Source: Lachnospiraceae bacterium (GTDB lineage Bacteria; Bacillota; Clostridia; Lachnospirales; Lachnospiraceae). From it: a stretch of 11,328 nucleotides of DNA. The DNA is taken from contig JAAWLS010000046.1 in assembly GCA_022798035.1 (NCBI GenBank), positions 1 to 11,328 on the forward strand, written 5' to 3'. Positions 1 through 6,510 of this stretch are shown one piece after another; the first letter of the stretch is position 1; every line of letters begins with the position of its first letter. A program made the position numbers and the translations under genes. The notes under the pieces are model-generated. The model had not been told where the DNA came from. It searched no databases and saw nothing but the letters and a program-made list of their open reading frames with translations.

Positions 1-225
1 CGAAATAAAATGGAAAAATTGATTATCTGTATTGAGGTTGGAGCCTGGGAGAAAGCAGAAACATTTTCCCATAATATCAAAGAACTGGTGGAGGAAGCTC
101 CCCAGGATATCAAAAAAGCGGCTTTTCGTCTGGAAATGAATGTCCGGAAAGAAAAATATGAAAAAGCTCTGGAGCAATATAATAATTTAAAAGAATTATT
201 TGAGGAAAACATCGGAGGAATGTGA
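1..225 (+). CDS. 3' end of an upstream gene, Hpt-like C-terminal segment (partial)
   Basis: The frame is open from the first base, so this is most likely the end of a longer gene rather than a complete 71-residue protein starting at base 10. No ribosome binding site can be seen before that ATG because the window begins there. The segment is all-helical and charged. Counting from the ATG it contains a GAWEKAETFSHNIK stretch with a histidine at about residue 21, then a LEMNVRKEKYEKA stretch. This resembles the helical bundle of histidine phosphotransfer (Hpt) domains that end many hybrid sensor kinases. The usual HTxKGxxxxxG signature is only partly present: H and K are kept, but the following glycines are missing. 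The stop codon sits next to the start of the receiver-HD-GYP gene and shares its ribosome binding site, so the two are probably cotranscribed. The Hpt assignment is tentative. Confidence 0.45.
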   Translation, partial: RNKMEKLIICIEVGAWEKAETFSHNIKELVEEAPQDIKKAAFRLEMNVRKEKYEKALEQYNNLKELFEENIGGM

Positions 226-227
226 GT

Positions 228-1313
228 ATGGAAAATATAGAAAAATCTGGCACTGTGCCGCAGATTTTAGTTGTGGATGATGTGGATGCCAATCTGATGA
301 TTCTGGAGAATATTATTCTGGAGATGGGATATGAACCGAGGTGCGCCAACAGTGCCAGTGAGGCGACGAAATTGATTGCAGAAAGTCTTCCTCAATTAAT
401 TCTGCTGGATGTATTTATGCCGGAGATGGATGGGTATGAGTTATGTGAGAGATTGAAGGAAAATCCGATTACCAGAGATATTCCCATTATTTTTATTTCC
501 GCGGCAGATTCCAGCGAAGATAAGGTGCGGGGATTCAAATTAGGCGCGGTGGATTATATCGGCAAGCCATTTGAGGTGACGGAAGTTACCATGCGGGTGC
601 GGAATCACCTGAAACTTTATGAGATGCAGCAGGAACTTGAACTGAGTAACCGCCGTCTGCACAGCGTTATCAGCAGCCAGGCTAGACGAATTGAAGATGA
701 ACAGAAAAATATCCTCTATGCTTTTGCCACATTAACGGAGGGGAAAGATACAGATACCAGATATCATCTGGACAATGTTGCCCATAACTGTTGTCTGTTG
801 GCACAGAGCCTTCAGTTCAGCCCGGAGTTTTCGGAAGAAATATCAGAGAATTTCATAGATACCATTGGGGTGGCTTCCCGGCTTCATGATATTGGGAAGA
901 TTCAGACACCATGCAATATCCTGATGAAGCCAGGACCTTTAGATGAGAAAGAGATGGAGGTTGTAAAACGCCACGTAGAGCAGGGAGCAGAGATTTTGGA
1001 GCGGGTATATGCAGGTACGCCGGAAAACCGATTTCTTCCCATGGCTATTGAGATAGCACGTTTCCATCATGCCCGCTGGGATGGAACGGGATATCCGGAG
1101 AACCTTCAGGGGAAGGAAATACCTTTATCGGCAAGAATTACCATTATTGTGGATATTTACGACACATTGAGAGGAGACCGGTGTTATAAGGAAGCTTACA
1201 GCAAAGAAGAAAGCCTGGAAATCATTAAAGAAGGAAGCGGAAGTTTCTTTGACCCGGAGATTGTAGATGTGTTTTTGAAGATACAAAATCAGCTTCTACA
1301 CAGAGATGGATAG
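228..1313 (+). CDS. Response regulator with HD-GYP domain, probable cyclic-di-GMP phosphodiesterase
   Basis: A 361-residue cytoplasmic protein with an N-terminal receiver (about residues 12-130) and a C-terminal HD-GYP domain (about 165-355). The receiver has the acidic pair D17-D18, phospho-acceptor D61 in LLDVFMPEMDG, and a GKPF loop carrying the conserved lysine. HD-GYP enzymes hydrolyse cyclic-di-GMP. Visible metal-site residues are H180, H220-D221 with K224, H249, H280-H281 and D309, plus the HHARWDGTGYP signature at 280-290. The first motif is DTRYH rather than the usual ETGxH, so a metal-binding glutamate is replaced by D176. A GTG at 222 would add two residues, but GGAGG at 214-218 is only 3 bases from it and 9 from the ATG at 228, so the ATG is preferred. 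Phosphorylation by an upstream kinase probably controls activity (inference). Its place before the chemotaxis genes suggests a link between cyclic-di-GMP turnover and motility. Confidence 0.9.
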   Translation: MENIEKSGTVPQILVVDDVDANLMILENIILEMGYEPRCANSASEATKLIAESLPQLILLDVFMPEMDGYELCERLKENPITRDIPIIFISAADSSEDKVRGFKLGAVDYIGKPFEVTEVTMRVRNHLKLYEMQQELELSNRRLHSVISSQARRIEDEQKNILYAFATLTEGKDTDTRYHLDNVAHNCCLLAQSLQFSPEFSEEISENFIDTIGVASRLHDIGKIQTPCNILMKPGPLDEKEMEVVKRHVEQGAEILERVYAGTPENRFLPMAIEIARFHHARWDGTGYPENLQGKEIPLSARITIIVDIYDTLRGDRCYKEAYSKEESLEIIKEGSGSFFDPEIVDVFLKIQNQLLHRDG

Positions 1314-1347
1314 CAGTAACGGAATTGACAAATAGGGGTGAATATAG

Positions 1348-1366
1348 TACCATAGATGATATGGTA
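1348..1366. repeat. 7-bp inverted repeat upstream of cheR
   Basis: TACCATA at 1348-1354 is a perfect inverted match to TATGGTA at 1360-1366, with a 5-base spacer. It lies just upstream of an extended -10 element, over the position where a -35 box would sit. It could therefore be a protein operator, or a small hairpin if transcribed from further upstream. No T-tract follows, so it is not an intrinsic terminator. Confidence 0.45.
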
Positions 1367-1372
1367 TGAGTA

Positions 1373-1381
1373 TGATATAAT
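1373..1381 (+). promoter_or_regulatory. Candidate extended -10 promoter for cheR and the che operon
   Basis: TGATATAAT matches the extended -10 consensus TGnTATAAT exactly. The 17-base upstream position has no good -35 box, which is tolerated in extended -10 promoters. Transcription would begin near 1388 and give a leader of roughly 95 bases before cheR. A separate TTGACA at 1325-1330 matches the -35 consensus, but its 17-base partner is only TACCAT at 1348-1353. Both lie in the longest gap inside the signalling block, which supports a promoter here, but the exact start is unknown. Confidence 0.45.
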
Positions 1382-1456
1382 ATCGAAAGGTGTACAGTGC
1401 CCGAATGGGCAAAGAAGCCATGAGGCTGCAAAGCAGTCCATGGCATAATCCGATAT
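1380..1456 (+). ncRNA. Predicted structured RNA leader of cheR (three-way junction)
   Basis: Read as RNA, ATATCG at 1380-1385 can pair with CGATAT at 1451-1456 and enclose two hairpins. Hairpin A is GCCC (1399-1402), loop GAAU, GGGC (1407-1410). Hairpin B is 1417-1444: GCCAUG pairs with CAUGGC and, past a bulged A1423, GGCUGC pairs with GCAGUC (one G-U) around an AAA loop, giving 12 base pairs. The fold has the topology of a closing stem with two arms, as in several riboswitches, but I do not recognise the class. No U-tract follows hairpin B, and the cheR ribosome binding site at 1470-1474 lies outside the fold. If transcription starts at about 1388, the closing stem would lose its 5' strand. 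This is drawn by eye, with no energy calculation or covariation. Confidence 0.4.
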
Positions 1457-1464
1457 AAGCTTAT
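1455..1464. repeat. 10-bp palindrome before the cheR ribosome binding site
   Basis: ATAAGCTTAT is a perfect 10-base palindrome lying between the predicted leader fold and the AGGAG at 1470-1474. It could be an operator half-site pair or chance in AT-rich DNA. Confidence 0.3.
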
Positions 1465-1483
1465 GTAATAGGAGTAGATTCTT

Positions 1484-2287
1484 ATGATTACGGAACAGGA
1501 ATTTCATCGGATTGTAGTATATGTGAAGCAGAAATATGGGATAGACTTAAGCGGGAAACAAGTGCTGGTCAATGGAAGAATGGAAAATTATCTTCTGCGG
1601 AATGGCTACAATGGTTACGATGAGTACATGGCGAAAGTAGAAAAGAATCCCAAAGGTGAGGAAGCACGGAATTTAATCAATGTGCTGACTACGAATCATA
1701 CTTATTTCATGCGGGAATTTGAACATATGGATTTTATGAGGAAAGTAATACTGCCTCAGATTAAGGCGAAGGAGGCTGCCAGCAAAGACGTCAGAATCTG
1801 GTCGGCAGCATCTTCCACAGGGGAAGAACCATATACAATAGCTATGGTATTGAAAGATTATTTTGGCCTGGAGCACAGTAGATGGGATACGAGAGTGCTG
1901 GCTACCGACCTTTCCACGAAGGTATTGGAAAAGGCTCAGAAAGGAATTTATTTGAAAGAGCAGATAGAGCCTTTACCTGAGAGCTGGAAGAGACGATATT
2001 TTAAACGTGTGAGTGAAATGGAATATCAGGCCAAGCAGGAGTTGAAACAGGAATTAATTTTTCGGCAGTTCAATCTTATGAATTCATTTCCATTCCGCAA
2101 AAAATTTCATATTGTATTCATGCGGAACGTAATGATTTATTTTGACGATGCCACTAAGCATCAGCTTCTTCTGAAAGTATATGATTGTCTGGAACCTGGT
2201 GGTTATCTCTTTGTGGGGACCACGGAATCTGTTGACAGGAAGGGAACAAACTTTAAATATGTGGAGCCATCCATATATCGAAAATAG
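1484..2287 (+). CDS. cheR: CheR, chemotaxis receptor methyltransferase
   Basis: A 267-residue cytoplasmic enzyme of normal CheR length. It transfers methyl groups from S-adenosylmethionine to glutamates of chemoreceptors, working against CheB for adaptation. The N-terminal helical domain (about 1-75) leads to the conserved NHTYFMRE segment. The SAM-binding fold has IWSAASSTGEEPY (105-117), where family members usually carry a cysteine at the first of the two serines. ATDLS includes D142, expected near the SAM ribose, and MRNVMIYFD (213-221) is the family hallmark. The start is supported by AGGAG at 1470-1474, 9 bases upstream. It is the first gene of a tight cluster, with cheB 33 bases downstream, and follows a 170-base region with promoter and RNA-structure signals. 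The receptor in this window lacks a clear C-terminal NWETF-type pentapeptide, so methylation is probably tether-independent (inference). Confidence 0.96.
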   Translation: MITEQEFHRIVVYVKQKYGIDLSGKQVLVNGRMENYLLRNGYNGYDEYMAKVEKNPKGEEARNLINVLTTNHTYFMREFEHMDFMRKVILPQIKAKEAASKDVRIWSAASSTGEEPYTIAMVLKDYFGLEHSRWDTRVLATDLSTKVLEKAQKGIYLKEQIEPLPESWKRRYFKRVSEMEYQAKQELKQELIFRQFNLMNSFPFRKKFHIVFMRNVMIYFDDATKHQLLLKVYDCLEPGGYLFVGTTESVDRKGTNFKYVEPSIYRK

Positions 2288-2320
2288 AGTTGAAAGTATG
2301 AAAGAAAGCGGGAAAACAGG

Positions 2321-3343
2321 ATGCGTAAAATCAGAGTATTAGTGGTAGATGATTCGATGCTGTTTCGTAATCTGCTGGCACAGAGTTTGAGCGAAGACCC
2401 ATACATAGAAGTAGTGGCACAGGCGGGAGACGCCTATGAGGCGCGGGATGCTATCCTGAAGTATCATCCGGATGTTATGACACTGGATGTGGAAATGCCG
2501 AGAATGGGCGGAATCGAATTTCTCAGAAAATTACTGCCTCAATATCCATTGCCGGTGGTAGTAATCAGTGCAATGGATGAGAAAGTATTTGATGCTATGG
2601 AAGCCGGAGCAGTAGACTTTGTATGCAAACCCAGTACGGTGGAGCGAGACAAAGTCAGTGCATTTTTGAAGAAAGAGCTGGGAACTAAGATAAAGATTGC
2701 CTCAACAGTAAAAGTGGGGAAATTAAAACGAGCAGAGACGTTTCCCGTCAATAATAAGGCTGCAGTGAAAAGCAATATGCTTATCGCCATCGGAGCCTCT
2801 ACCGGAGGGACAGAAGCGATTTATGACGTTGTGCGTCAGTTCCGAAAAGACATTCCAGGAGTTGTGATTGTGCAGCATATGCCTCCGGGATTTACGGAAA
2901 TGTATGCCAACAGGCTCAATAACCAATGCCAGGTAGTGGTGAAAGAAGCAGTAACCGGAGACAGGGTACTGCCGGGCCAGGTATTGATTGCCCCTGGAGA
3001 TAAACAGATGCGTCTTGTGAAAGTAAACGGGATGTATCAAGTAGAATGTAAACATGGCGAAAAAGTCAGCGGGCATTGTCCTTCCGTGGATGTGCTGTTC
3101 CAATCGGTAGCAAAGACTGCCAAGAAAGATGCCGTGGGCGTAATCCTTACCGGTATGGGCGGCGATGGAGCAAAAGGGCTGCTGGAGATGAGAAATGCAG
3201 GAGCTATTACCATCGGCCAGGACGAAGGAAGCTGCGTAGTTTATGGTATGCCAAAAGTTGCCTATGATATTGGCGCGGTTCAATATCAGACGGAACTTTC
3301 AAATATAGCAAACAAAATATACAGCGTGTTAAAGGCAAATTAG
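2321..3343 (+). CDS. cheB: CheB, receptor methylesterase/glutamine deamidase
   Basis: A 340-residue two-domain protein that removes receptor methyl groups and can deamidate receptor glutamines. The N-terminal receiver (about 4-122) has D10-D11 and phospho-acceptor D56 in TLDVEMPRMGG. A linker of about 30 residues leads to the catalytic domain (about 152-338). The expected triad is present: S160 in GASTGG, H186 in VQHMPPGF, and D282 in GMGGDG. CheA would phosphorylate the receiver and relieve its block of the active site, as in other CheB proteins. The ribosome binding site is poor (a GCGGG and an AGG next to the ATG), but the start gives the canonical MRKIRVLVVDDS opening and no better in-frame start is seen. 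Lower translation than its neighbours is possible. Confidence 0.97.
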   Translation: MRKIRVLVVDDSMLFRNLLAQSLSEDPYIEVVAQAGDAYEARDAILKYHPDVMTLDVEMPRMGGIEFLRKLLPQYPLPVVVISAMDEKVFDAMEAGAVDFVCKPSTVERDKVSAFLKKELGTKIKIASTVKVGKLKRAETFPVNNKAAVKSNMLIAIGASTGGTEAIYDVVRQFRKDIPGVVIVQHMPPGFTEMYANRLNNQCQVVVKEAVTGDRVLPGQVLIAPGDKQMRLVKVNGMYQVECKHGEKVSGHCPSVDVLFQSVAKTAKKDAVGVILTGMGGDGAKGLLEMRNAGAITIGQDEGSCVVYGMPKVAYDIGAVQYQTELSNIANKIYSVLKAN

Positions 3344-3358
3344 AAAGGAGAGCAGCAT

Positions 3359-3751
3359 ATGAAAATTTTACTGGCGGAAGATGATTTCGCGAGTCGTAAA
3401 TTTATGGCAAATTATCTGGAAAAGTATGGAGAATGTGACATTACCGTAGATGGCGAAGAAGCAGTAGATGCTTTTTTGATGGCATTGGAGGATGAAGAAC
3501 CATATGATTTAATATGCCTGGATGTCATGATGCCGGTATTGGACGGTTATCAGGCGCTGAAAGCCATTCGTGATATTGAAAAAGAACGCGGAATTCAGGG
3601 TAATAAAGGTGTGAAAATTATTATGACCACAGCGCTGAATGAAGAGAGAAATGTAAAGAAAGCTTTTGAGATGGGCTGTACTGTGTATTCCGGTAAGCCG
3701 ATTGATTTAGAGAAATTTGAAAAAATATTGAAAAAATTGGAATTGATATGA
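3359..3751 (+). CDS. cheY: Single-domain response regulator, CheY-like
   Basis: A 130-residue receiver-only protein. Key positions are the acidic pocket D8-D9, phospho-acceptor D55 in CLDVMMPVLDG, T91 in the switch position, Y110 and K113 in VYSGKP. The Y-to-K spacing matches the Y106/K109 arrangement of CheY. A longer alpha3-beta4 region (residues about 74-86) makes it slightly larger than enterobacterial CheY. It sits between cheB and cheA, 15 bases after cheB, with an ideal AAGGAG 8 bases before the ATG. The natural role is the CheA output that binds the flagellar switch. No flagellar genes are in the window, so a different output (a stand-alone regulator or phosphate sink) cannot be excluded. 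The family is certain; the cheY name is inferred from context. Confidence 0.88.
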   Translation: MKILLAEDDFASRKFMANYLEKYGECDITVDGEEAVDAFLMALEDEEPYDLICLDVMMPVLDGYQALKAIRDIEKERGIQGNKGVKIIMTTALNEERNVKKAFEMGCTVYSGKPIDLEKFEKILKKLELI

Positions 3752-3807
3752 TGACAGGGAAGAAGAAGCATTCAAAAAAATACAATGGGAAGAAAGGGGG
3801 CTAAAAA

Positions 3808-5943
3808 ATGGCAGAGGATTTTAACACAGACAGTATGCTGGATATGTTTTTGTATGAGAGCGAACAATTGCTGGGAGACCTCCAGAATACTGTATTGGAG
3901 AAAAAAGATGAAGACAGTTTCGATGAGACCTCCATTAATGAGATTTTCCGTGTCATGCATACAATAAAAGGTTCTTCGGGTATTATGATGTATGAAAATA
4001 TCACGAAGGTGGCCCATAAACTGGAAGACGTATTTTACTATTTGAGAGAATCTCATCCGGATAATGTTCCCCATTTGGAGCTGGTGGACCATGTGCTCGA
4101 TGTGGCTGACTTCATAACAGGAGAATTGGATAAGATTAAAGAAGGAGAGACACCTGACGGAAATGAGACTAAAATTGTAGAGGGAATTGATAAATTTTTG
4201 AAGAAAATCAAATCCGGAATTGAGGAAAAGGGAGAAGAACTGCCGCCTGAGAATACTTATGTGGCGCCCAGTCAATTCTATATTCCGCCTACTGGAAGCG
4301 AGAGCTATAAATATTATAAAGTTTCTATTTATTACCGGGGTGATACACAGATGTGTAATATCCGGGCGTATACGGCAGTTTACTCTTTAAAAGAAATTAC
4401 AGATGATATGGAATATATGCCAGATGATATTATCTCCAATGAGGAGAGTGGAAATGTCATTCTGGAAGATGGATTCCATATGTTGATTAAATGCCAGTGT
4501 TCCAGTGAGGAGATTGTGAACGCCATCGGCGATACTTCTGGTATGGACCGTGTGGAAGTCAATGACTGTACACAGCAGGAATTTGAGATGGGCTTCCATG
4601 ACAGGGGACAGGAACCGATTGTCATTGAAATGCATGACAAGGAGAAAACAGAAGAGGGCAAGAAAGAAGAAAAGAAAGAGCCTGCGCCTGGCGACTATGT
4701 CATTAAGAATAAGGAGACAGGAAAAGGTAAGAAACTGGCAAAGAACCAGCCGAAGCCTTCTCATAAGCAGTCTTATATCAGTGTGAATGTAGAGAAGATG
4801 GACGCTTTGATGGATATGATTGGAGAACTTGTCATTTCCGAAGCCGTTGTACTGCAGAATCCTGATTTGAAAGTGCCGGGATTAGACCTGTCTAATTTCC
4901 AGAAAGCTGCAGGACAGCTTTCTAAGATTACCACGGAGCTGCAGGATGTAATTATGTCCATGCGTATGATGCCTTTGACGAATACGTTCCAGAAAATGAA
5001 TCGTATTGTCTTTGATGTGTCCAGAAAATTGGGAAAAGACATTGAACTTGAGGTAATCGGTGAAAATACAGAGGTTGATAAAAACATTATTGAACATATT
5101 TCCGACCCATTGATGCATTTAATTCGTAATTCCGTGGACCATGGAATTGAGGAAAAAGAAGTCCGCATTGCAGCAGGAAAGAATCCAAGAGGAAAGATTA
5201 CCCTGGAAGCTAAGAACGAAGGCGGCAAGGTGTACATTATCGTAAGAGACGATGGTAAAGGCCTGAATCGGGAAGTTCTGTATGAAAAGGCAAGAAAGAA
5301 TGGATTGATTGGAAATCGGGCTATGTCGGATTTTACAGATAAAGAAATCTATCAGTTTATCACCTATGCGGGATTTTCCACGAAAGAGCAGGTAACGGAG
5401 TATTCCGGCCGAGGCGTTGGTATGGACGTGGTGGTGAAAAATATTCAGGCCATTGGCGGCAAGCTGGAAATCGACAGTATGGAAGGCGCCGGCTCTGAGA
5501 TGATTATGAAGATTCCATTGACGCTGGCAATTATCAACGGAATCGTAATGCAGGTAGGAAATTCTACGTTTGTAATCGAAACAAATGCAGTGAAGGAATT
5601 TGTGAGAATTAATAAAGAGACAATTGTGAAGGAGCCGGATGGAGAGGAGTATGTAATGCTCCGAGGCGAGTGTTATCCATTTATCCGACTGAACGAGATG
5701 TATCATTTACCAGGTTCAAACACAGATATTGAAGAGGGTATCGTAGTAGTATTAGAACATGAAAATAAATATGTCTGTGTATTCATTGACCAGTTGATTG
5801 CAGAACAGGAAATTGTAGTAAAGCCAATTCCTTCCTACATTAAAAAAGTACAGGGGCTTTCAGGATGCACCCAGCTTGGTGATGGAAGCATTGCATTGAT
5901 TCTGGATATTGCAGGCTTAATTGCTGGACAGGAAAGGAGTTAA
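3808..5943 (+). CDS. cheA: CheA, chemotaxis histidine kinase
   Basis: A 711-residue soluble kinase with all five CheA domains. P1 (about 5-130) carries the phosphorylated H51 in VMHTIKGSSG. A P2-like regulator-binding domain spans about 167-258. A Lys/Glu-rich linker (about 275-315) leads to the P3 dimerisation helices (about 320-385). The P4 ATPase (about 386-560) has the N box around N441 (RNSVDHG), the G1 box DDGKG (481-485) and the G2 box GRGVGMD (534-540), with GFSTKE before it. P5, the CheW-like regulatory domain, fills the C terminus. CheA autophosphorylates under receptor and CheW control and passes phosphate to CheY and CheB. A run of five Gs at 3796-3800 is the ribosome binding site, 7 bases before the ATG. 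The stop is only 3 bases before cheW, indicating coupled translation. No key residue is missing. Confidence 0.97.
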   Translation: MAEDFNTDSMLDMFLYESEQLLGDLQNTVLEKKDEDSFDETSINEIFRVMHTIKGSSGIMMYENITKVAHKLEDVFYYLRESHPDNVPHLELVDHVLDVADFITGELDKIKEGETPDGNETKIVEGIDKFLKKIKSGIEEKGEELPPENTYVAPSQFYIPPTGSESYKYYKVSIYYRGDTQMCNIRAYTAVYSLKEITDDMEYMPDDIISNEESGNVILEDGFHMLIKCQCSSEEIVNAIGDTSGMDRVEVNDCTQQEFEMGFHDRGQEPIVIEMHDKEKTEEGKKEEKKEPAPGDYVIKNKETGKGKKLAKNQPKPSHKQSYISVNVEKMDALMDMIGELVISEAVVLQNPDLKVPGLDLSNFQKAAGQLSKITTELQDVIMSMRMMPLTNTFQKMNRIVFDVSRKLGKDIELEVIGENTEVDKNIIEHISDPLMHLIRNSVDHGIEEKEVRIAAGKNPRGKITLEAKNEGGKVYIIVRDDGKGLNREVLYEKARKNGLIGNRAMSDFTDKEIYQFITYAGFSTKEQVTEYSGRGVGMDVVVKNIQAIGGKLEIDSMEGAGSEMIMKIPLTLAIINGIVMQVGNSTFVIETNAVKEFVRINKETIVKEPDGEEYVMLRGECYPFIRLNEMYHLPGSNTDIEEGIVVVLEHENKYVCVFIDQLIAEQEIVVKPIPSYIKKVQGLSGCTQLGDGSIALILDIAGLIAGQERS

Positions 5944-5946
5944 ACC

Positions 5947-6456
5947 ATGGCAGAAGAGTTGATGGAAGAATTGGAAGAACTGGAAGAATTGGAAGAAGAT
6001 GATTTACAAAAAGGCATGTATATGACCTTCCGCATTGGGGATGAGTGCTACGGAATTGCCATTAACTATGTAAATGAGATTATCGGTACACAGGCAATCA
6101 CACCGGTTCCGGAGGTAGAAGATTATATCAAAGGTTTAATCAATATCCGAGGGAAAATCATACCGGTAATTGACGTGAAAATCCGTTTTAAACAGGAGCC
6201 ATTTGAGTATATGGACCGTACCTGTATTATTGTGATTGATGTAAAAGATACAATGGTAGGACTGATTGTAGAGCAGATTGCAGATGTAATCACGATTGAT
6301 GAAAAAGATATCATCCCGCCTCCGTCGTTGAATCAAACCAGTTATGGAAAGGATAAATATGTCGTTGGTCTGGTAAGGGTGGCAGACGAGGTAAAATTGT
6401 TGTTAGATCCTGAAAAGCTTATCAGAGACGAAGACCCGATGATGCCGGAACAGTAA
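5947..6456 (+). CDS. cheW: CheW, chemotaxis coupling protein with acidic N-terminal extension
   Basis: A 169-residue adaptor linking receptors to the P5 domain of CheA. The CheW fold begins near residue 25 (MYMTFRIGDECYGIAI) and continues through the conserved VPEVEDYIKGLINIRGKIIPVID segment (about 53-78), a strong family match. The conserved arginine of NIRG, involved in receptor/CheA contact in model CheW proteins, is present. The first 24 residues are an unusual Glu/Leu-rich tract (repeated EEL), making the protein slightly longer than most CheW proteins. The gene follows cheA by 3 bases; its AAAGGAG at 5933-5939 lies within the last cheA codons, so the two are probably translationally coupled. 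Confidence 0.96.
   Translation: MAEELMEELEELEELEEDDLQKGMYMTFRIGDECYGIAINYVNEIIGTQAITPVPEVEDYIKGLINIRGKIIPVIDVKIRFKQEPFEYMDRTCIIVIDVKDTMVGLIVEQIADVITIDEKDIIPPPSLNQTSYGKDKYVVGLVRVADEVKLLLDPEKLIRDEDPMMPEQ
5965..5999 (+). repeat. 9-base coding microrepeat at the cheW 5' end
   Basis: About four tandem 9-base units of the form GAAGAAYTG encode EEL-EEL-EEL-EED near the CheW N terminus. Units differ by single bases (TTG/CTG, and GAT in the last). The repeat length is a multiple of three, so slippage would change the acidic tail length without breaking the frame. Confidence 0.7.
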
Positions 6457-6510
6457 TCGTCGGTAAATAGAAATTCATATAACGGGAAAAGGACAAGGAG
6501 GATAAGAGTC

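Noticed and set aside
222..227. GTG start for the receiver-HD-GYP gene overlapping the preceding stop.
   Set aside because: The GGAGG is only 3 bases from the GTG but 9 bases from the ATG at 228, which is the normal spacing.
1407..1434. Possible cyclic-di-GMP-I riboswitch: GGGCAAA and GCAAAGC match two conserved heptamers of that class.
   Set aside because: The spacing is shorter than usual, no GNRA loop or second long arm with a tetraloop receptor follows, and both heptamers are better explained by the hairpins 1399-1410 and 1417-1444. A covariance model search would settle it.
1380..1456. Hammerhead ribozyme or tRNA-like cloverleaf in the cheR leader, because of the three-way junction and a GAAA.
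   Set aside because: The CUGAUGA core of a hammerhead is absent, and there is no T-loop, anticodon arm or CCA-ready acceptor of a tRNA.
2298..2342. A 14-codon open frame between cheR and cheB overlapping the cheB start.
   Set aside because: No ribosome binding site and no recognisable leader-peptide feature; likely chance.
2723..3283. Long open frame on the minus strand inside cheB (186 residues).
   Set aside because: It lies wholly within cheB, which has complete domains and catalytic residues; the antisense product has no recognisable domain.
5119..5706. Long open frame on the minus strand inside cheA (195 residues).
   Set aside because: It is antisense to the conserved ATPase and P5 domains and its translation resembles no known protein.
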